A stretch of DNA of 64,000 nucleotides from the NCBI GenBank assembly GCA_021521415.1, contig JAIQDT010004247.1, positions 124,001 through 188,000 of the forward strand. Direction: 5' to 3'. The stretch comes from Bidens hawaiensis (Eukaryota > Streptophyta > Magnoliopsida > Asterales > Asteraceae). Position numbers and translations under genes: made by a program. Positions 33,080 to 44,213 of the stretch are shown here, piece after piece. How positions within the stretch are numbered: position 1 is the stretch's first letter; every line of letters starts with the position of its first letter. The notes beneath the pieces are model-generated. The model was not told the DNA's origin. It did not search any database and saw nothing but the letters and a program-made list of their open reading frames with translations.

Positions 33080-35489
33080 TTAAGATTCTTTCTTTAAATA
33101 CTCCTTCAGGCGATAAACGCCTTCACCCGCCGCTGCAAATTCTGGTAACATGTCCTGAAGAGGAAATGACAGATTGTCATACTCATTCAGGCGCATGTCA
33201 TATTCCTTATGGACATTGAGGCCATGCAGCGGATGCTCCTCAACCGAGCGACCAGCACAAGCATACTCTAAACCATCCTCGAAGCCGATCACGCGGCCAG
33301 ATTGAGAGGACGTGTTGAGCAAGATAGCCAAGCTATCTGTCAACTCAGGCCCTCCATTAATACACTTGATGACCTGTTAAGAAAGAAACACTTCCAAACA
33401 TCAATGCAATAATGAAAATTGACGAGGAATGATAACAGGAGGAAAAGGGATAACATACCGAAGCAATACCCTCACTTAAGAGCCCTTGTCGTTCTTCCTC
33501 GGCACGCTTCGTTCTCTCTTGCAGCTCATGATACCCGTCAGCCATGTTCTGGTTGTTTTCTAAGTATTTGGCTGCACAGGCTTCTGCGTCATCACGCGCT
33601 TTCAGAAGAGCGTCGTATGCTGCTTGCATATCGGTAGCCCTCTTCTCATTACGCTCCGCATGTTCCTTCAGCAACTTGGATTCCGCCTCGTAGCCTTGAA
33701 TAATGGCACCTTGGCGGGTCACTTGAGCTTCCAAGGCAGTGTTCGCTTCAAGTTCCTTTAGCCAGATCTTCCTTCTGTCGCTGAGCCTCTTCCAGAGCAG
33801 CTTGAATGATGGTGTTCTGCTTCTTACAGGACTCCTCCCCAGGATTCCTCATTCCATAATAATCTGATGTTGAACGTTGGGAATGAGAAGCCTCCCCTTC
33901 ACTCGTTGGAAACGGTGATAAGGAAATAGAAAACCAGGGCGGAGAATGAGGAGGAGGAATAAGAGACTGACGCAGAGATTCCTGCGTCTTGGTCGCCTCG
34001 ACGTCTGTAATCGGTTCCTTCCCCTTGGAACCGGAAACATCTTCAGCTGCGATGAATGTGGGAGGAGGAGACGACGATTTTTCAGTCTCTAGCGGAGGAG
34101 GTGTTGGTTTGTTTGTCTCTGGTGGAGGAGATGGTGGCTTCTCCGATGACACACCCTCACCAGTAGCTCCACTTGGTTCTACAAGTAACAAAGATAACAT
34201 TTAAGTATGGGAAAGAGAAAAAAAAGAAGACGAAGTTTTCATATAAACTTACTAGATAATTCTTTAATGCGATCGGCAAGGCTGATCTTCTGCTTTTTCG
34301 GGCGATGAGCCCGGTGCTTCTTCTTCACAGGTTCCTCCTCAGCATCCGCGTGGCTTATTCATGCGTCACCTTCCTTGGAGGACCATTGTTTCCTCTTCCG
34401 CTCTGGCTCTGTCGATGCATGCGCGACAAATGAAACATAAAATGTATCATCAGTATATCCTTCCTCGGAGGATGATGATTCGTCACTCGATAACAGAATG
34501 ACGATCACTCCATCTGAAGTAATGGCATTTAATGGATGAGGGTTAAGGATATACGCACCTCTTTGGAAAATAGCCTCCGAGGCTATCGGTTCGGCGCACA
34601 CCTTGGTGGGGAAGAGGAAGTGGTCTCGGGTCCTGTCCTGAACGGGTAAGTCCTTTGCATCGCGGATGCGTTTCTGCGGACAACCCATATCGTCTATAAG
34701 GGTACTCAGCATGGACCCTTCACTTGAAATACATGTAATAAGGATTAAACAAAAATCTCACAAAAAACAAAATCACCGAAAGTCATAAAGGATTTAAGAC
34801 TACCTCTCATCCACATTTTGAAAAAAAGGTTCCAATTCCGGGTATGGCCATAGACGGCTCATACCCGCCCACACTAAGGCTTCCTCCGGAATGGCCCGCA
34901 TGGGGGTAGGCGTTTGCATCAACACGCGGAGCCACTCCTGGCCCTCATAAGGAGCTATAATGACGTCCGGTATCGGCTCATTAGCCGGACGATGAACCAT
35001 GACGGTGGGTACAACCTTCTAGGAGATCCAGAAAAACATAGTTCTCCACTCGTGCGCACTGTGGGGCGGTTCGGTCCCGATGACCCTTTTGGGAAGAGGA
35101 ACGAAGCCGAACCATCCGCCGCGATTGTTTATCCGGTAAAAAACCGGAAAACGATCGATACGAGGAACCATATCGTGCGCCCTGCATACGAATTCGAAAT
35201 TTCGAATCCGCATGAGCCCGAACGGGTGCACCTGGGAAAGATGGATTCCATAGGCACTAAGTATATTCATGAGAAACTTGGTTATCGGAAACCGGAGATT
35301 CCCATGAGAAAAATAGTCGACATAAACCGCCATTATACCAGCAAGAGATTTTCTAGCAACAGGGAACTCCGGCCCCCATTCTTCCGGTATCCCATACGTT
35401 CGGATAATCTTCTCAGACTCAGCCCGTTTCCAGCTAACTTCCACAGTATCAATGTTTGGAGACGATGACACCTTTCTATCACCAGCCAT
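33080..35489 (-). pseudogene. Antisense gene of the Tat element, copy B
   Basis: A second, diverged copy of the same antisense gene, starting at the ATG at 35489 (MAGDRKVSS). Exon 1 runs to about 34805 and holds the shared NLRFPITKF, LSQVHPFGLMRIRNFEF and PRIDRFPVFY blocks. A single in-frame TAG interrupts it after FFWIS (near 35017), and it resumes with VHRPANEPIPD to a GAGAG/GTAGTC donor. Exon 2 (about 34728-34252) has KDLPVQDRTRDHFLF and ends in a basic LADRIKEL segment. Exon 3 (about 34190-33450) is Pro/Ser-rich and then a coiled coil with one frame change, with a GTATGT donor at its end. The last exon (33360-33080) ends YLKKES. It lacks the acidic tail of copy A. No intact frame is possible without the TAG. 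Function unknown. Confidence 0.75.
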
Positions 35490-35624
35490 TGATTCGATGG
35501 TAAAAGGAAAATAACAAGCAATTTTGAATAAAGGTAATCGTGTAATCAGGAGTTCGAGAGGAAAAGATAAAAAAGAAATATGAAATCAAAGACGATAAAA
35601 CTTCCAAAGAGAGATAATCACTAC

Positions 35625-35632
35625 TATTTATA
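35625..35632 (-). promoter_or_regulatory. TATA box of antisense copy B
   Basis: TATAAATA on the minus strand in the context GCGATGGGTATAAATA, 136 bp upstream of the ATG at 35489. The 14-bp context is identical to that above copy A. Confidence 0.72.
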
Positions 35633-35937
35633 CCCATCGCAATAAATGCGATGGGATGCGAACAGTGGATAGAGAAAAGCACGGTCCACTCAGACGACGC
35701 CACGTCACGCGGGAAATCCAAAAGAGTGAAAAAGGTGTACAGTTGGGTACAGTGACAGCTGGCATAAACGTCATGTCTCATGTTCCCGCGCCTGCAAGAT
35801 GTCACGTCACCCCTCTCTTATGGCTATCCACCCAAATACAGAAAAAATCTTTTTTACACTTCAAAAATTCAAAAATCCACCCAAAAATCTTAAAGTCCAA
35901 AATTTCACCCCGCATAAAATTTACACGGAAGAAACAA

Positions 35938-36769
35938 TGGACTGGGTGGACTTATAGAGGTAGGGTACTAGAAAGACCCAAATACCCTTAAGTATCACCG
36001 GTGGGTCAGAGGGAAACTCTTCATATACCACCCGCGGCACGTATAGATCACCCGCATGACTCAAAGACAAAGGAAGAACAATGGTACATCCTAGAGACTA
36101 CGTGCGGGAGGATCCATACGCCCTCAGAAGTCATCCGCAGGGTAGAATTTTCACCCACAAGGATGGCCAGAAGGCAGCATCATATAACAACTGTAATTAA
36201 CCAACGTTTTTCTAGAAGATTTACCAAGATCCTTTCTTGGGAAATACGTGAACTCTCAGCCAATAAAAAGAGGACAGCTAGCCAGGTTCTTACAACCATG
36301 CACATGGCCAGGTTTATCTCGTCCTATCACAAAGGGACACGTGTCCAGGTTGTTACAACCATGCACATGGGCCGTATAGCTCAACCTATCACAGGAAGAC
36401 ACGTGTCTAAGCGGTTACGAAAGCATCTTCTAGAAATGGACAGTTGGGCCAATTATATTCCCACATCCTTCGACTATAAATACCTTCACAATCTCCGTGA
36501 GGTATTTATTCACTTCCAACTATCTACTCTAAATACTCTAAGTACTTTATCTTCACAGGAATAGTACTTATTCTCACGCCGGTGGGTGGTTACAAGAAGA
36601 CCCCCCCCTCTTGTCCTTCCCGTAACGAGCTCACGGTGTCTGTTTGGCAGGTGTCTGTCATTGGACTTGGGATATCAGACTCGTATCGTTGTTAGTAGTT
36701 GTTTGTACCTTACCCTGTGGATTGATTGGATCAAAGACCTGTTAAGGGGATTAGATCCGTGTTTCTTCA
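35938..36769 (+). repeat. 3' LTR of the Tat element
   Basis: Direct repeat of 19936-20732 with scattered substitutions and about 30 extra bases near 36245-36275. It ends GTGTTTCTTCA at 36769. A purine-rich CGGAAGAAACAA precedes it and may be a degenerate PPT. TATAAATA lies at 36475-36482. Confidence 0.85.
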
Positions 36770-37426
36770 AGGCCTAATATATTACAAATTTATTAAGGAA
36801 ACTATGGACTTGAGTGCAGGACAAACGCTTCCTCTGACTGAACACTGGATCCGCCCCACCCCTGGATGTAATTACAACAGTTACATTAACTCCTTTTGTA
36901 ACACTGAGATGCTCACCCAATCTTTTTGTCGATGCGACACATATATAAAGAAATTGCTTGTTCTAACTTCATACAATGAATTCATATTTCGAATTTCACA
37001 TAATTTAACTTCTTGTTTTTTTTTAATTACTTTCTCTCTTATCTAAATATTGATTTCATTCCACCAAAATACTTTAATCTAAAAGTAAACTTACATCATT
37101 TTGAAAATTATTCCGGCCACATAAAATTTTAAAGATCTTACTAAGATTATTATCAAACCCAAATTAATTGGTCATAAATGATCACATTTCAACATCATCT
37201 TAATTTTAACACATTCTTATTATTTTTTTATTTCTTTTAAACCCAAATTTTTAAATCAAAATAAATGACACATTATATCTTGGGTAATTATCAATCATCT
37301 TCTACCATCAGTCTCTCTTCTTATAGTAATGAACCAGCCGTCTCTTCAAAAAGATCTTGGTCTTTAGTTTAATTACACAAATAATAAATCAAATTGTTGA
37401 TTATGTTTTAGGGAAGATAGTGCATC

Positions 37427-37428
<2 letters not shown>

Positions 37429-37461
<33 letters not shown>
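37429..37461. repeat. (AT)n microsatellite
   Basis: About 16 uninterrupted AT units. Confidence 0.95.
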
Positions 37462-37464
<3 letters not shown>

Positions 37465-37709
37465 GTAAAAATATGTGTATGTGAGATTGTCCACTTCTAC
37501 AAATGTCACTAAAGGCCTTTTGGGACTATTTTGACGGTCACAATGTATAAAAGCCAAAATTTATAAAAGCTTACACTTGACGCAGGTCTGTAAGATTAGC
37601 AATACCCCTTAACAATATTAGTTTGTAAGAATATATTATAACTTTCCCACCTTTTCTCCCTCCATTTTCATTTTTCCCTCACAAAACTCCACCACAGTGC
37701 ATCTCTAAA

Positions 37710-37835
37710 ACACCACCGCTGCACCTCCTCGGCGTCACCCACAAGACCACCACCGCTGCACCTCCTCAGCGTCACCCACCAGATCACCACCGTTGCACCT
37801 CCTCTCCATCACCCACCAGACAACCACGGCTGCAC
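37710..37835. repeat. 37-bp tandem repeat, three and a half units
   Basis: Units of about 37 bp of the form CACCACCGCTGCACCTCCTC followed by a GTCACCCACMAGA-like tail repeat three times, then a partial fourth. C-rich and probably low-complexity expansion. Confidence 0.85.
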
Positions 37836-38203
37836 TAGGTTGCAGCTCAGGCCATCAATTCATTTGTGTGTAGGTAGGTTCAGTTGAATTATGCACTGAT
37901 TTGGACGTATATGAACCGATTTATACAAATTTACTCAATTTGATGGTGATTTAGGCTTAATATGAATTGGTTTTCGTGTTAGCTGGTTTAATTAAAACTT
38001 ATTTGTATGTTTGTATGTAGATTTGCGCTTAATATGAACTTATTTGTATATATTTGTGTTAATTGTTGTGATTTGAAGTAAATTTTACATGTTAGTTTTT
38101 TAAATACAATATATACTTAATTGTGTATAGGTTTGTATGTGTGTAAACGAGCAGAACCCGAACTAGACGTTAAATGTTGTGATTTTAGGTATACTGTGTA
38201 AAC

Positions 38204-38400
38204 TAGGGGTGTTCATGGTTTGGTTTCAAACCATGAAACCGTCCAAACCGGTCATTGGTTTGGTTTCACGGTCGGTTGTTTATATAACTTTCGGTCGGTC
38301 GGTTTCAAAATTTCAAACCGTAATGAACGGTTTGGTTTATGGTTTATACCGAAAACCGACCATATAAAACCGACCGTAGGATTTAATAATATATATATAA
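38204..38400. mobile_element. Partial hAT-like MITE
   Basis: It starts TAGGGGTGTTCATGG, the same terminus as the MITEs at 1878 and 17221, and continues with repeated GGTTTGGTTTC and AAACCG units. No matching ACACCCCTA end was found downstream, so it is truncated or its right end has decayed. The end coordinate is approximate. Confidence 0.5.
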
Positions 38401-38744
38401 TTGTTTAGATATTTCATTATATATACATTTATATAAGTATTTGTATTTTGTATTAAGTTATTCAAAATGAAATGAAGCTAAAAATCTGAACTTGAAAATG
38501 GAAGTGGAGCCCTCAAACTCTCAAAATGAAATGAAGTTAAATGTCCAGGCTTTCTCTTTATTGTTAAGTTTTATGTATTTTGGTTGTTCTGGATAGTAGA
38601 CAACTTTTATGTATTTTGATATCTTGTTTTAAGCATGTATTGTGGACACCTATCCAATTCACCGATTGACATAATAGTGATCATTGTGTAAAAAAGTTTC
38701 ATTCTAGTATAAAGTTTGATTTTATTTGTTGTCATGGTGTCAAC

Positions 38745-39515
38745 GTAGAAACAAATGGAGGTCGATAAATCGTGAATCTTGTCTAATAGATTATCAAATG
38801 TATATGAGAAAGGTGTGGAGGGCTTTTAGAGTTTACGCAAAGCAATAATCCAAAATCAGATGTTATACCATGTCTTTGTGTAAACTGTATCAATTTGTGT
38901 CACCACCCTATTGATACAGTTCGTTATCATCTGTTTGCACACGACTTCAACGAAAAGTATAAGGTTTGGTCTTTCCATGGAGAAAAATTTCATGATAAGC
39001 CTAGGCTTCCCGACTTTGATTATAATTATACAAGTGATTATGTTTATACAAAGGAAATGCTACATGGTGCGTTCGCATATGCTGACGAAGAACCTGATTC
39101 ATTGAATTCATTTCTTAAATAATGTGATAAGCCACTTTACGTAAGGTCGAAATATAATGCACTTAGTGGATTATTGATATTCCAAAATCTGAAGGGTCAA
39201 TATGGCTGGTCTGATGGTAGTTTTGAGGCATTGTTGGGTGCCTTAAATATGTCTTACCATTAGATAATACAATCCCTAGCTCGAATTATGAGGCTAGAAA
39301 GTTGCTAAAAGGAGTAGGTCTACAATATGAAAAGATTCATGCATGTGAGAACGATTGTGTTCTATTCTGGAAAGAACATAAGGATGCTTCTTAGTGTCCA
39401 ACTTGTGGCGCATCCCGTTAGAAGGAGGATACCAAGAGCGTGCCTTCAAAAGTTTTATGGTATTTTCCTCCCATCCCTAGATTTAGAAGAATGCTTTCGT
39501 CACTAGACTGAGCGT
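38745..39515 (+). pseudogene. CACTA (En/Spm) TNP2-type transposase remnant
   Basis: The region reads as the N-terminal third of a CACTA TNP2 transposase in broken frames. 38895-39122 holds an open stretch around YKVWSFHGE. The sequence after it gives YNALSGLLIFQNLKGQYGW, then NYEARKLLKGVGLQYEKIH, then ENDCVLFWKEH and CPTCGASR, all in the order seen in TNP2 proteins, ending with VLWYFPPIPRFRRML. In-frame TAA/TAG codons and a one-base shift interrupt it, and the catalytic two-thirds are absent. No CACTA terminus was found nearby. Confidence 0.8.
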
Positions 39516-40171
39516 GCGCTGACCCCGACTCCGCGCGGCCTGACCCGAACTGCACGTGTGCGCGTTGATAAAAGACGATAACGTTGTCTTAACTTTTTTT
39601 TGTCCGCTACGTGGCAAGGCCGAGTCATTGGGGAAATCTTCATGGCATTCTATGTTGCTTCGATTATTTGGTCAATGAATCTCAAATACTCACATTTTTC
39701 CATTTTGCTATAACTCAATTGCTATTTAGCACTTACCTAGTATTATCTATGCGATCATTTCAAAACAATGATATTTTCCCTTTAAAAGCGAAAGATGTAT
39801 TTGATATGGTTTGAAAAATATATGATATATAATAGGGAATTCCCCCCCCCCCCCCCCCCCCGTGAGTTTTTGTGGACCAATCATAATGTGCCACTTGCCA
39901 TTGCTTCCTACCTACCACACGACTTTTCATCTCAAATCCGTCTTAAACGTTTGTTTTCACATCAAATTTAACTTAACGAAAACCAACTTTAACGTGATGT
40001 TTCAACTTGTTTCCGTCTCCAACGTGAGTTTTCAAAAAAGTTGATTTTTGAGTTTTTCTGAAATTCATCTCCAAAGATGAATTTCATTTGAATTTCGTCT
40101 TATTGAAAAAATCATATTCATCATCTTCTTCATCAAACTCCCACCATTTCTTTCGCCACCTAATGCTACCG
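39516..40171. other. No gene seen; poly-C tract
   Basis: Non-coding as far as can be read. A 20-base C tract lies at 39842-39861. Confidence 0.5.
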
Positions 40172-40715
40172 GACACCACCACCACAACCACCCACCACCA
40201 CCATATCGAAACTCTCAAACCAAACAATACGAATAATTTGAAAGCGAAAATCAACATTAACGTAAGCTTGTTACGTTTATTTTGCATAGAATTGCTACTA
40301 CATATGATTCACTTTTGTCAACATTTGTATGTTGTTGCCACATGAATTTATTAACTTCATGAAAGAAGTCTAATTAAACCCCATTTAACCTGGTAGATCA
40401 AGTTTGATGGCAATCTCCTTTATACAAGGGATGTTAGCATTGCATATACAGACTATCAACAAGCTTTCGAATAAAAGCTGGATTGACTATCAAACGTTGA
40501 TTACCAAGGCTCGTGCCATGAGTGAATCGCATTCTAACAAGCTTTTAATTTGTTAAATCATCATCAAAATTCTAAAGCTCGTGCCATAGGTCATACAAAG
40601 CACACAGCCACACAAATAATTGTTGATTGGTAATCAAATGATCTTTTAAAACCACGTGAGGGTTTGGTTTGAGAGTATCGATACGGTGGTGGTGGGTGGT
40701 TGTGGTGGTGGTGTC
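40172..40715. repeat. Inverted repeat with 54-bp arms
   Basis: Arms 40172-40225 and 40662-40715 are reverse complements at 52 of 54 positions and include the CACCACCACC-rich stretch and ACTCTCAAACCAAAC. They are separated by 436 bp of AT-rich DNA with no ORF. The right arm abuts an LTR-like start at 40717. Confidence 0.88.
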
Positions 40716-40716
40716 T

Positions 40717-41340
40717 TGTCACAACCCAACCTACGACGGAAATGTCGGGGCGTGAGCTGATTGCCACAGCTCTCAAGACACTATCATGAAATTATAAAGC
40801 GACAATATCTAATTAATTTATTTATTATCAAACAACATTTAAATACAACAAAATAAAGAAAATTACAAATACAAAACCAACTATTCTTGTATATGTTTAT
40901 TATCCTAAAGTCATCTCTACGTGAGTTTCAATTCAATAAGCAATCAATCTATAACCTGCAAATGCGTACAAAATATATATTTGTCAACAACACAAGTTGA
41001 GTGAGTAAAACACTAGTTTAAGACACAACAGTAATAATATATAATAAATAAAGAAAGATGCAAACTGTTCCTATGAGAATAAACAGTTAAACCATAGCAT
41101 ATAAACAATCAACCAAACCATAAAGAAAGTGATAAACCGTTGCCATGCGAATGAGCATTGGTTACCAAAAAATTAGATGTCGGTGAAACAATTGTCAATG
41201 CGTTGGACGCTGGCCACTACGACTGTTGTATGATCATACTAGACTGAGAATATGTTGGACCTCTCCGAATGCGATTCAAATAAAGCAAGTAAGCAAATAG
41301 CAAGTTATACATAGACTGATATACACACATGGAGTTTGGG
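40717..41340 (+). repeat. Possible LTR remnant
   Basis: The start TGTCACAACCCAACC resembles the start of the solo LTR at 22534 (TGTCACACCCCGACTT). No end, PBS or duplication was found. It precedes the gag remnant at 41345 but differs from that element's 3' LTR, so it probably belongs to something else. Confidence 0.3.
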
Positions 41341-41344
41341 AGAA

Positions 41345-41642
41345 GAGATCGTGCAAGACATGTGGTAAGATGCACGGTGGTGAGTGCAAGTGGGGTAAGG
41401 GATCTGATGTGTGCCACAAGTGTGGTAAGGCTCACGATGGGGAGTGCAGGCTTGGGTCGAATTCCTGTTGTAAGTGTGGAAAGGTGGGACATTATGCTCC
41501 CGATTGTACTGTAAAACCCGCATGTTACAAGTGCGGTAAGCCGGGCCATTTTGCCAAGGAATGCACCGATGGTGGAGCCGGAGGGAGTGGAAAGAATGAT
41601 GTTGATCAGACTAGGCCGAGGACCAGAGCTTACATGTTAACC
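41345..41642 (+). pseudogene. Tekay gag C-terminus with four zinc knuckles
   Basis: Only the nucleic-acid-binding end of Gag remains. Four knuckles can be read in one frame: CKTCGKMHGGEC, CHKCGKAHDGEC, CCKCGKVGHYAPDC and CYKCGKPGHFAKEC. The frame ends at a TAG (41643-41645) before the protease. The Gag core domain upstream is absent, and the sequence before 41340 is unrelated, so the element was truncated here. Confidence 0.82.
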
Positions 41643-41679
41643 TAGGAACAAGCCAAGCGGATTCCAGATGTTGTCACAG

Positions 41680-42149
41680 GTACGTTTCTAGTAAACGGTA
41701 TATCCGCTTCAGTATTATTTGATTCAGGTGCGAAAAAGAGTTTCGTAGCCACGTCATTTAGTATATTAGTTAAAATGAATTGTTGCCAAGTGTCTGAAAC
41801 CTGTATAGTAGAAACTGCTAGTGACACTTCGGTTAAAATAATGAGGATGGTTAAGGATTGTAAGATAGAGTTAGAGGGACATGAGTTCCCTGTTACTTTA
41901 TATGTGATGACCTTAGGAGGGTTCGATGTGGTTTTGGGAAGGGAATGGTTTTCTGAGTATGAAGCTCAGATAGTGTGTAAGAGTAGGATAATAAGGTTAA
42001 AGTCCTTGGATGGTAGTGCGGTGACGGTTTATGGTGATAAGGAAAGTTATGGGCTTAATGTCATTTCGATGATAAAAGCCGAGGGTTTGTTAAGGCGAGG
42101 GTGCGGTGCCTACCTGGCGTATGTTGTCAACGGGTCGAGACGAAAGAAA
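41680..42149 (+). pseudogene. Tekay protease
   Basis: Retropepsin-like domain with LFDSGAKKSFV as active site (Asp-Ser-Gly intact), a LGGFDVVLGREWF flap-side motif and the usual VISMIKAEGLLRRGC exit. The frame closes with a premature stop at 42152, where the linker to RT ([10 protein letters not shown]) continues in another frame with one further stop. Confidence 0.78.
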
Positions 42150-43190
42150 TGAAAGATGTTCCAATCATGTGCGACTACCCAGAATTATTCCCTGAGGATC
42201 TTCCGGGGTTGCCACCGGAGTGAGAGATAGAATTCCAGATAGATTTATTACCAGGAGCCCAGCCCGTTGCGAAAGCACGTTACCGTCTAGCACCGTCCGA
42301 AATGAAAGAACCGATGTCCCAACTGCAAAAACTCCTCGACAAGGGTTTTATTAGACCAAGTGTTTCCCCGTGGGGCGCACCAGTGTTATTCGTGAAAAAG
42401 AAGAAGAAGGATGGAAGTATGAGAATGTGCATAGACTATCACGAGTTGAATAAGCTTACGGTAAAGAATAGATATCCTTTGCCTAGGATTGATTATCTGT
42501 TTGACCAACTGCAAGGTTCAAGTTGGTTCTCACGGATAGATCTCAGAACAGGCTATCATCAGCTAAAAGTGAAAGAGACAGATATCCCTAAAACGGCGTT
42601 TCGGACGCGGTATGGACACTACGAGTTCCTCGTGATGTCATTCGGTCTAACGAATGCTCCCGCAACATTTATAGACATGATGAATAGGCTGTGTCGGCCG
42701 ATGTTGGACAAGTCAGTTATTGTCTTCATAGATGATATATTGATTTATTCAAGGAATGAGATTGATCATGCTGAGCATCTGAGAGAGGTATCCGTTGTAT
42801 GCTAAGTTTTCGAAATGCGCGTTCTGGTTGCGAGAAGTGCAATTTCTAGGTCACGTGATAAATCCTGAAGGGATTACCGTGGACCCAGCTAAGATTGAGG
42901 CAATAACGAATTGGAAGACTCCGCAAAATCCGACTGATATACGAAGCTTCTTATGCTTAGCTGGCTACTATAGGAGATTCATCGAAGGTTTCTCCAAGAT
43001 ATCCGCACCGTTGACCGGTATGACCCGAAAGTCGGTAGTATTCAATTGGGGAAAGTTTCAAGAAGAAGCTTTTGAGGAATTAAAGAAAAGACTCACGCAT
43101 GCTCCAATCCTTGCTTTACCCGACGGTGACGAGGATTTGGTTGTTTGTACTGATGCTTCGCATCGTGGGTTAGGCATCATGATACCATAT
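42150..43190 (+). pseudogene. Tekay RT and start of RNase H, frameshifted
   Basis: RT motifs are well preserved: [55 protein letters not shown] and [10 protein letters not shown] with both catalytic Asp residues. The frame breaks at about 42790, where a few bases between HLREV and LYAKFSKC are lost, and then continues to [20 protein letters not shown] and the RNase H start [12 protein letters not shown]. It ends at 43187-43196, where it jumps into integrase. Confidence 0.85.
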
Positions 43191-44179
43191 GGGTGATTGT
43201 GGACCGTTTAACAAAGAGTGCTCACTTTATGCCTATACGAGAGGCCATCTCGTCAGAAACATTAGCAAGCTTGTTTATAAAGGAAGTGGTAACTAAGCAT
43301 GGAGTTCCACTGTCGATTGTGTCTGATAGAGATACCTGATTCACTTCGAGGTTCTGGAAGAAGTTCCATGAAGCTATGGGGACGAGATTGAACATCAGCA
43401 TTGCGTATCATCCTCAAACAGATGGGCAGTCTAAAAGGAAGATCCAAACCCTTGAGGATATGCTACATGCTTGTGTTTTAGACTTTGGAGGAAGTTGGGA
43501 TGATCATCTGCATCTAGCAGTGTTCTCCTATAACAACAGTTACCATTCAAGTATTGGTATGCCACCGTTTGAGATGCTTTACGGTAGACGATGTAGAACC
43601 CCGGTATGTTGGGGAGAGATTGGTCAGAAAGAGATGGGAAGTTTAGAAGTTGTGCAAGAAACTTCTTCAAAGTTCGATCAGATCAAAGCAAGAATGAAAG
43701 CTGCTCAAGATAGACAGAAGTCGTATGCTGATAAGCGGCGACGACCGATTGTGTTTAACGTTGGTGACAATGTGATCCTCAAGGTCTCGCCTTGGAAAGG
43801 GATCATTCGTTTTAGAAAAAGAGGAAAGTTGAGTCCGAGGTACACTGGACCGTTTAAGATTATAGATCGTGTGGGTGAAATGGCTTATAAGCTGGATTTG
43901 CCAGAATAGTTAGAAGGAATTCATTCAACCTTCCATGTTTCTCATCTGAGTAAATGTCTGGCGGATGACATGTCTCATGTGCCATTAATGGGCATTGAGG
44001 TTGATGCATAGTTGAATTATATCGAGCAACCGATTGAGATAGTTGTCAGCAAGGAGAAGCAACTTCGTCACAAGGTTATACCTTTAGTGAATGTTATATG
44101 GAAGTATCACAAGGATTCAGATGCTACTTGGGAAGCTGAGAATGAGATGCGAAAGTTTTACCCGAATTTGTTTACGTAA
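43188..44179 (+). pseudogene. Tekay integrase core and chromodomain, catalytic Glu lost
   Basis: RNase H ends abruptly and the sequence continues as [14 protein letters not shown] of integrase, so roughly a quarter of pol (most of RNase H, the HHCC domain and the first catalytic Asp) is deleted. The second Asp remains (SIVSDRD), followed by a TGA at 43337-43339 where an Arg codon is expected. The catalytic Glu of GQSER is Lys (AAA, 43433-43435). The frame then runs to 43909 through [12 protein letters not shown], hits TAG codons, and closes with a chromodomain-like VNVIWKYHKDSDATWE segment and a TAA at 44177-44179. Confidence 0.86.
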
Positions 44180-44213
44180 AAATTCCCCGAAACCTCTTTA
44201 AGGAGGGAAGACT

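Larger units (their letters stand above)
19936..36769 (+). mobile_element. Tat-lineage Ty3/gypsy element with antisense genes
   Basis: Two direct LTRs (19936-20732 and 35938-36769) enclose a PBS beginning TGGCGCC, gag, protease, reverse transcriptase, RNase H, a second archaeal-like RNase H and integrase, all decayed, followed by 7.3 kb holding two antisense gene copies. The dual RNase H and long 3' region identify the Tat lineage. Three later insertions are recognisable by their duplications: solo LTRs at 22534-24719 and 30513-31376, and a MITE at 24849-25034. Removing them leaves about 13.6 kb. Flanking 5-bp sequences (TTGTA and AGGCC) do not match, so outer boundaries are approximate by a few bases or the flanks have been rearranged. 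The LTRs differ by many substitutions and a gap of about 30 bp, so the insertion is old. Confidence 0.88.
36770..38203. other. Intergenic DNA with simple repeats, no gene
   Basis: AT-rich sequence with an (AT)n microsatellite at 37429-37461 and a GC-richer tandem repeat at 37710-37835. No coding region recognised. Confidence 0.6.
41345..44213 (+). mobile_element. Tekay-like chromovirus, internally deleted
   Basis: The pol order protease, RT, RNase H, integrase, C-terminal chromodomain-like segment identifies a chromovirus of the Tekay/Del group. The first part of gag, all of the 5' LTR, most of RNase H and the integrase zinc domain are missing. A purine tract AAGGAGGGAAGA abuts the 3' LTR at 44214. 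It shares motif-level similarity with the intact element at 55235 but is more diverged and its LTR is of another family (the one seen as a solo LTR at 4731). Confidence 0.85.

Noticed and set aside
19931..36774. 5-bp target duplication of the Tat element
   Set aside because: TTGTA on the left and AGGCC on the right do not match; small boundary shifts tried by eye gave no pair.
36770..37046. ORF downstream of the Tat 3' LTR
   Set aside because: Starts inside the LTR, has no recognisable domain and low codon regularity.
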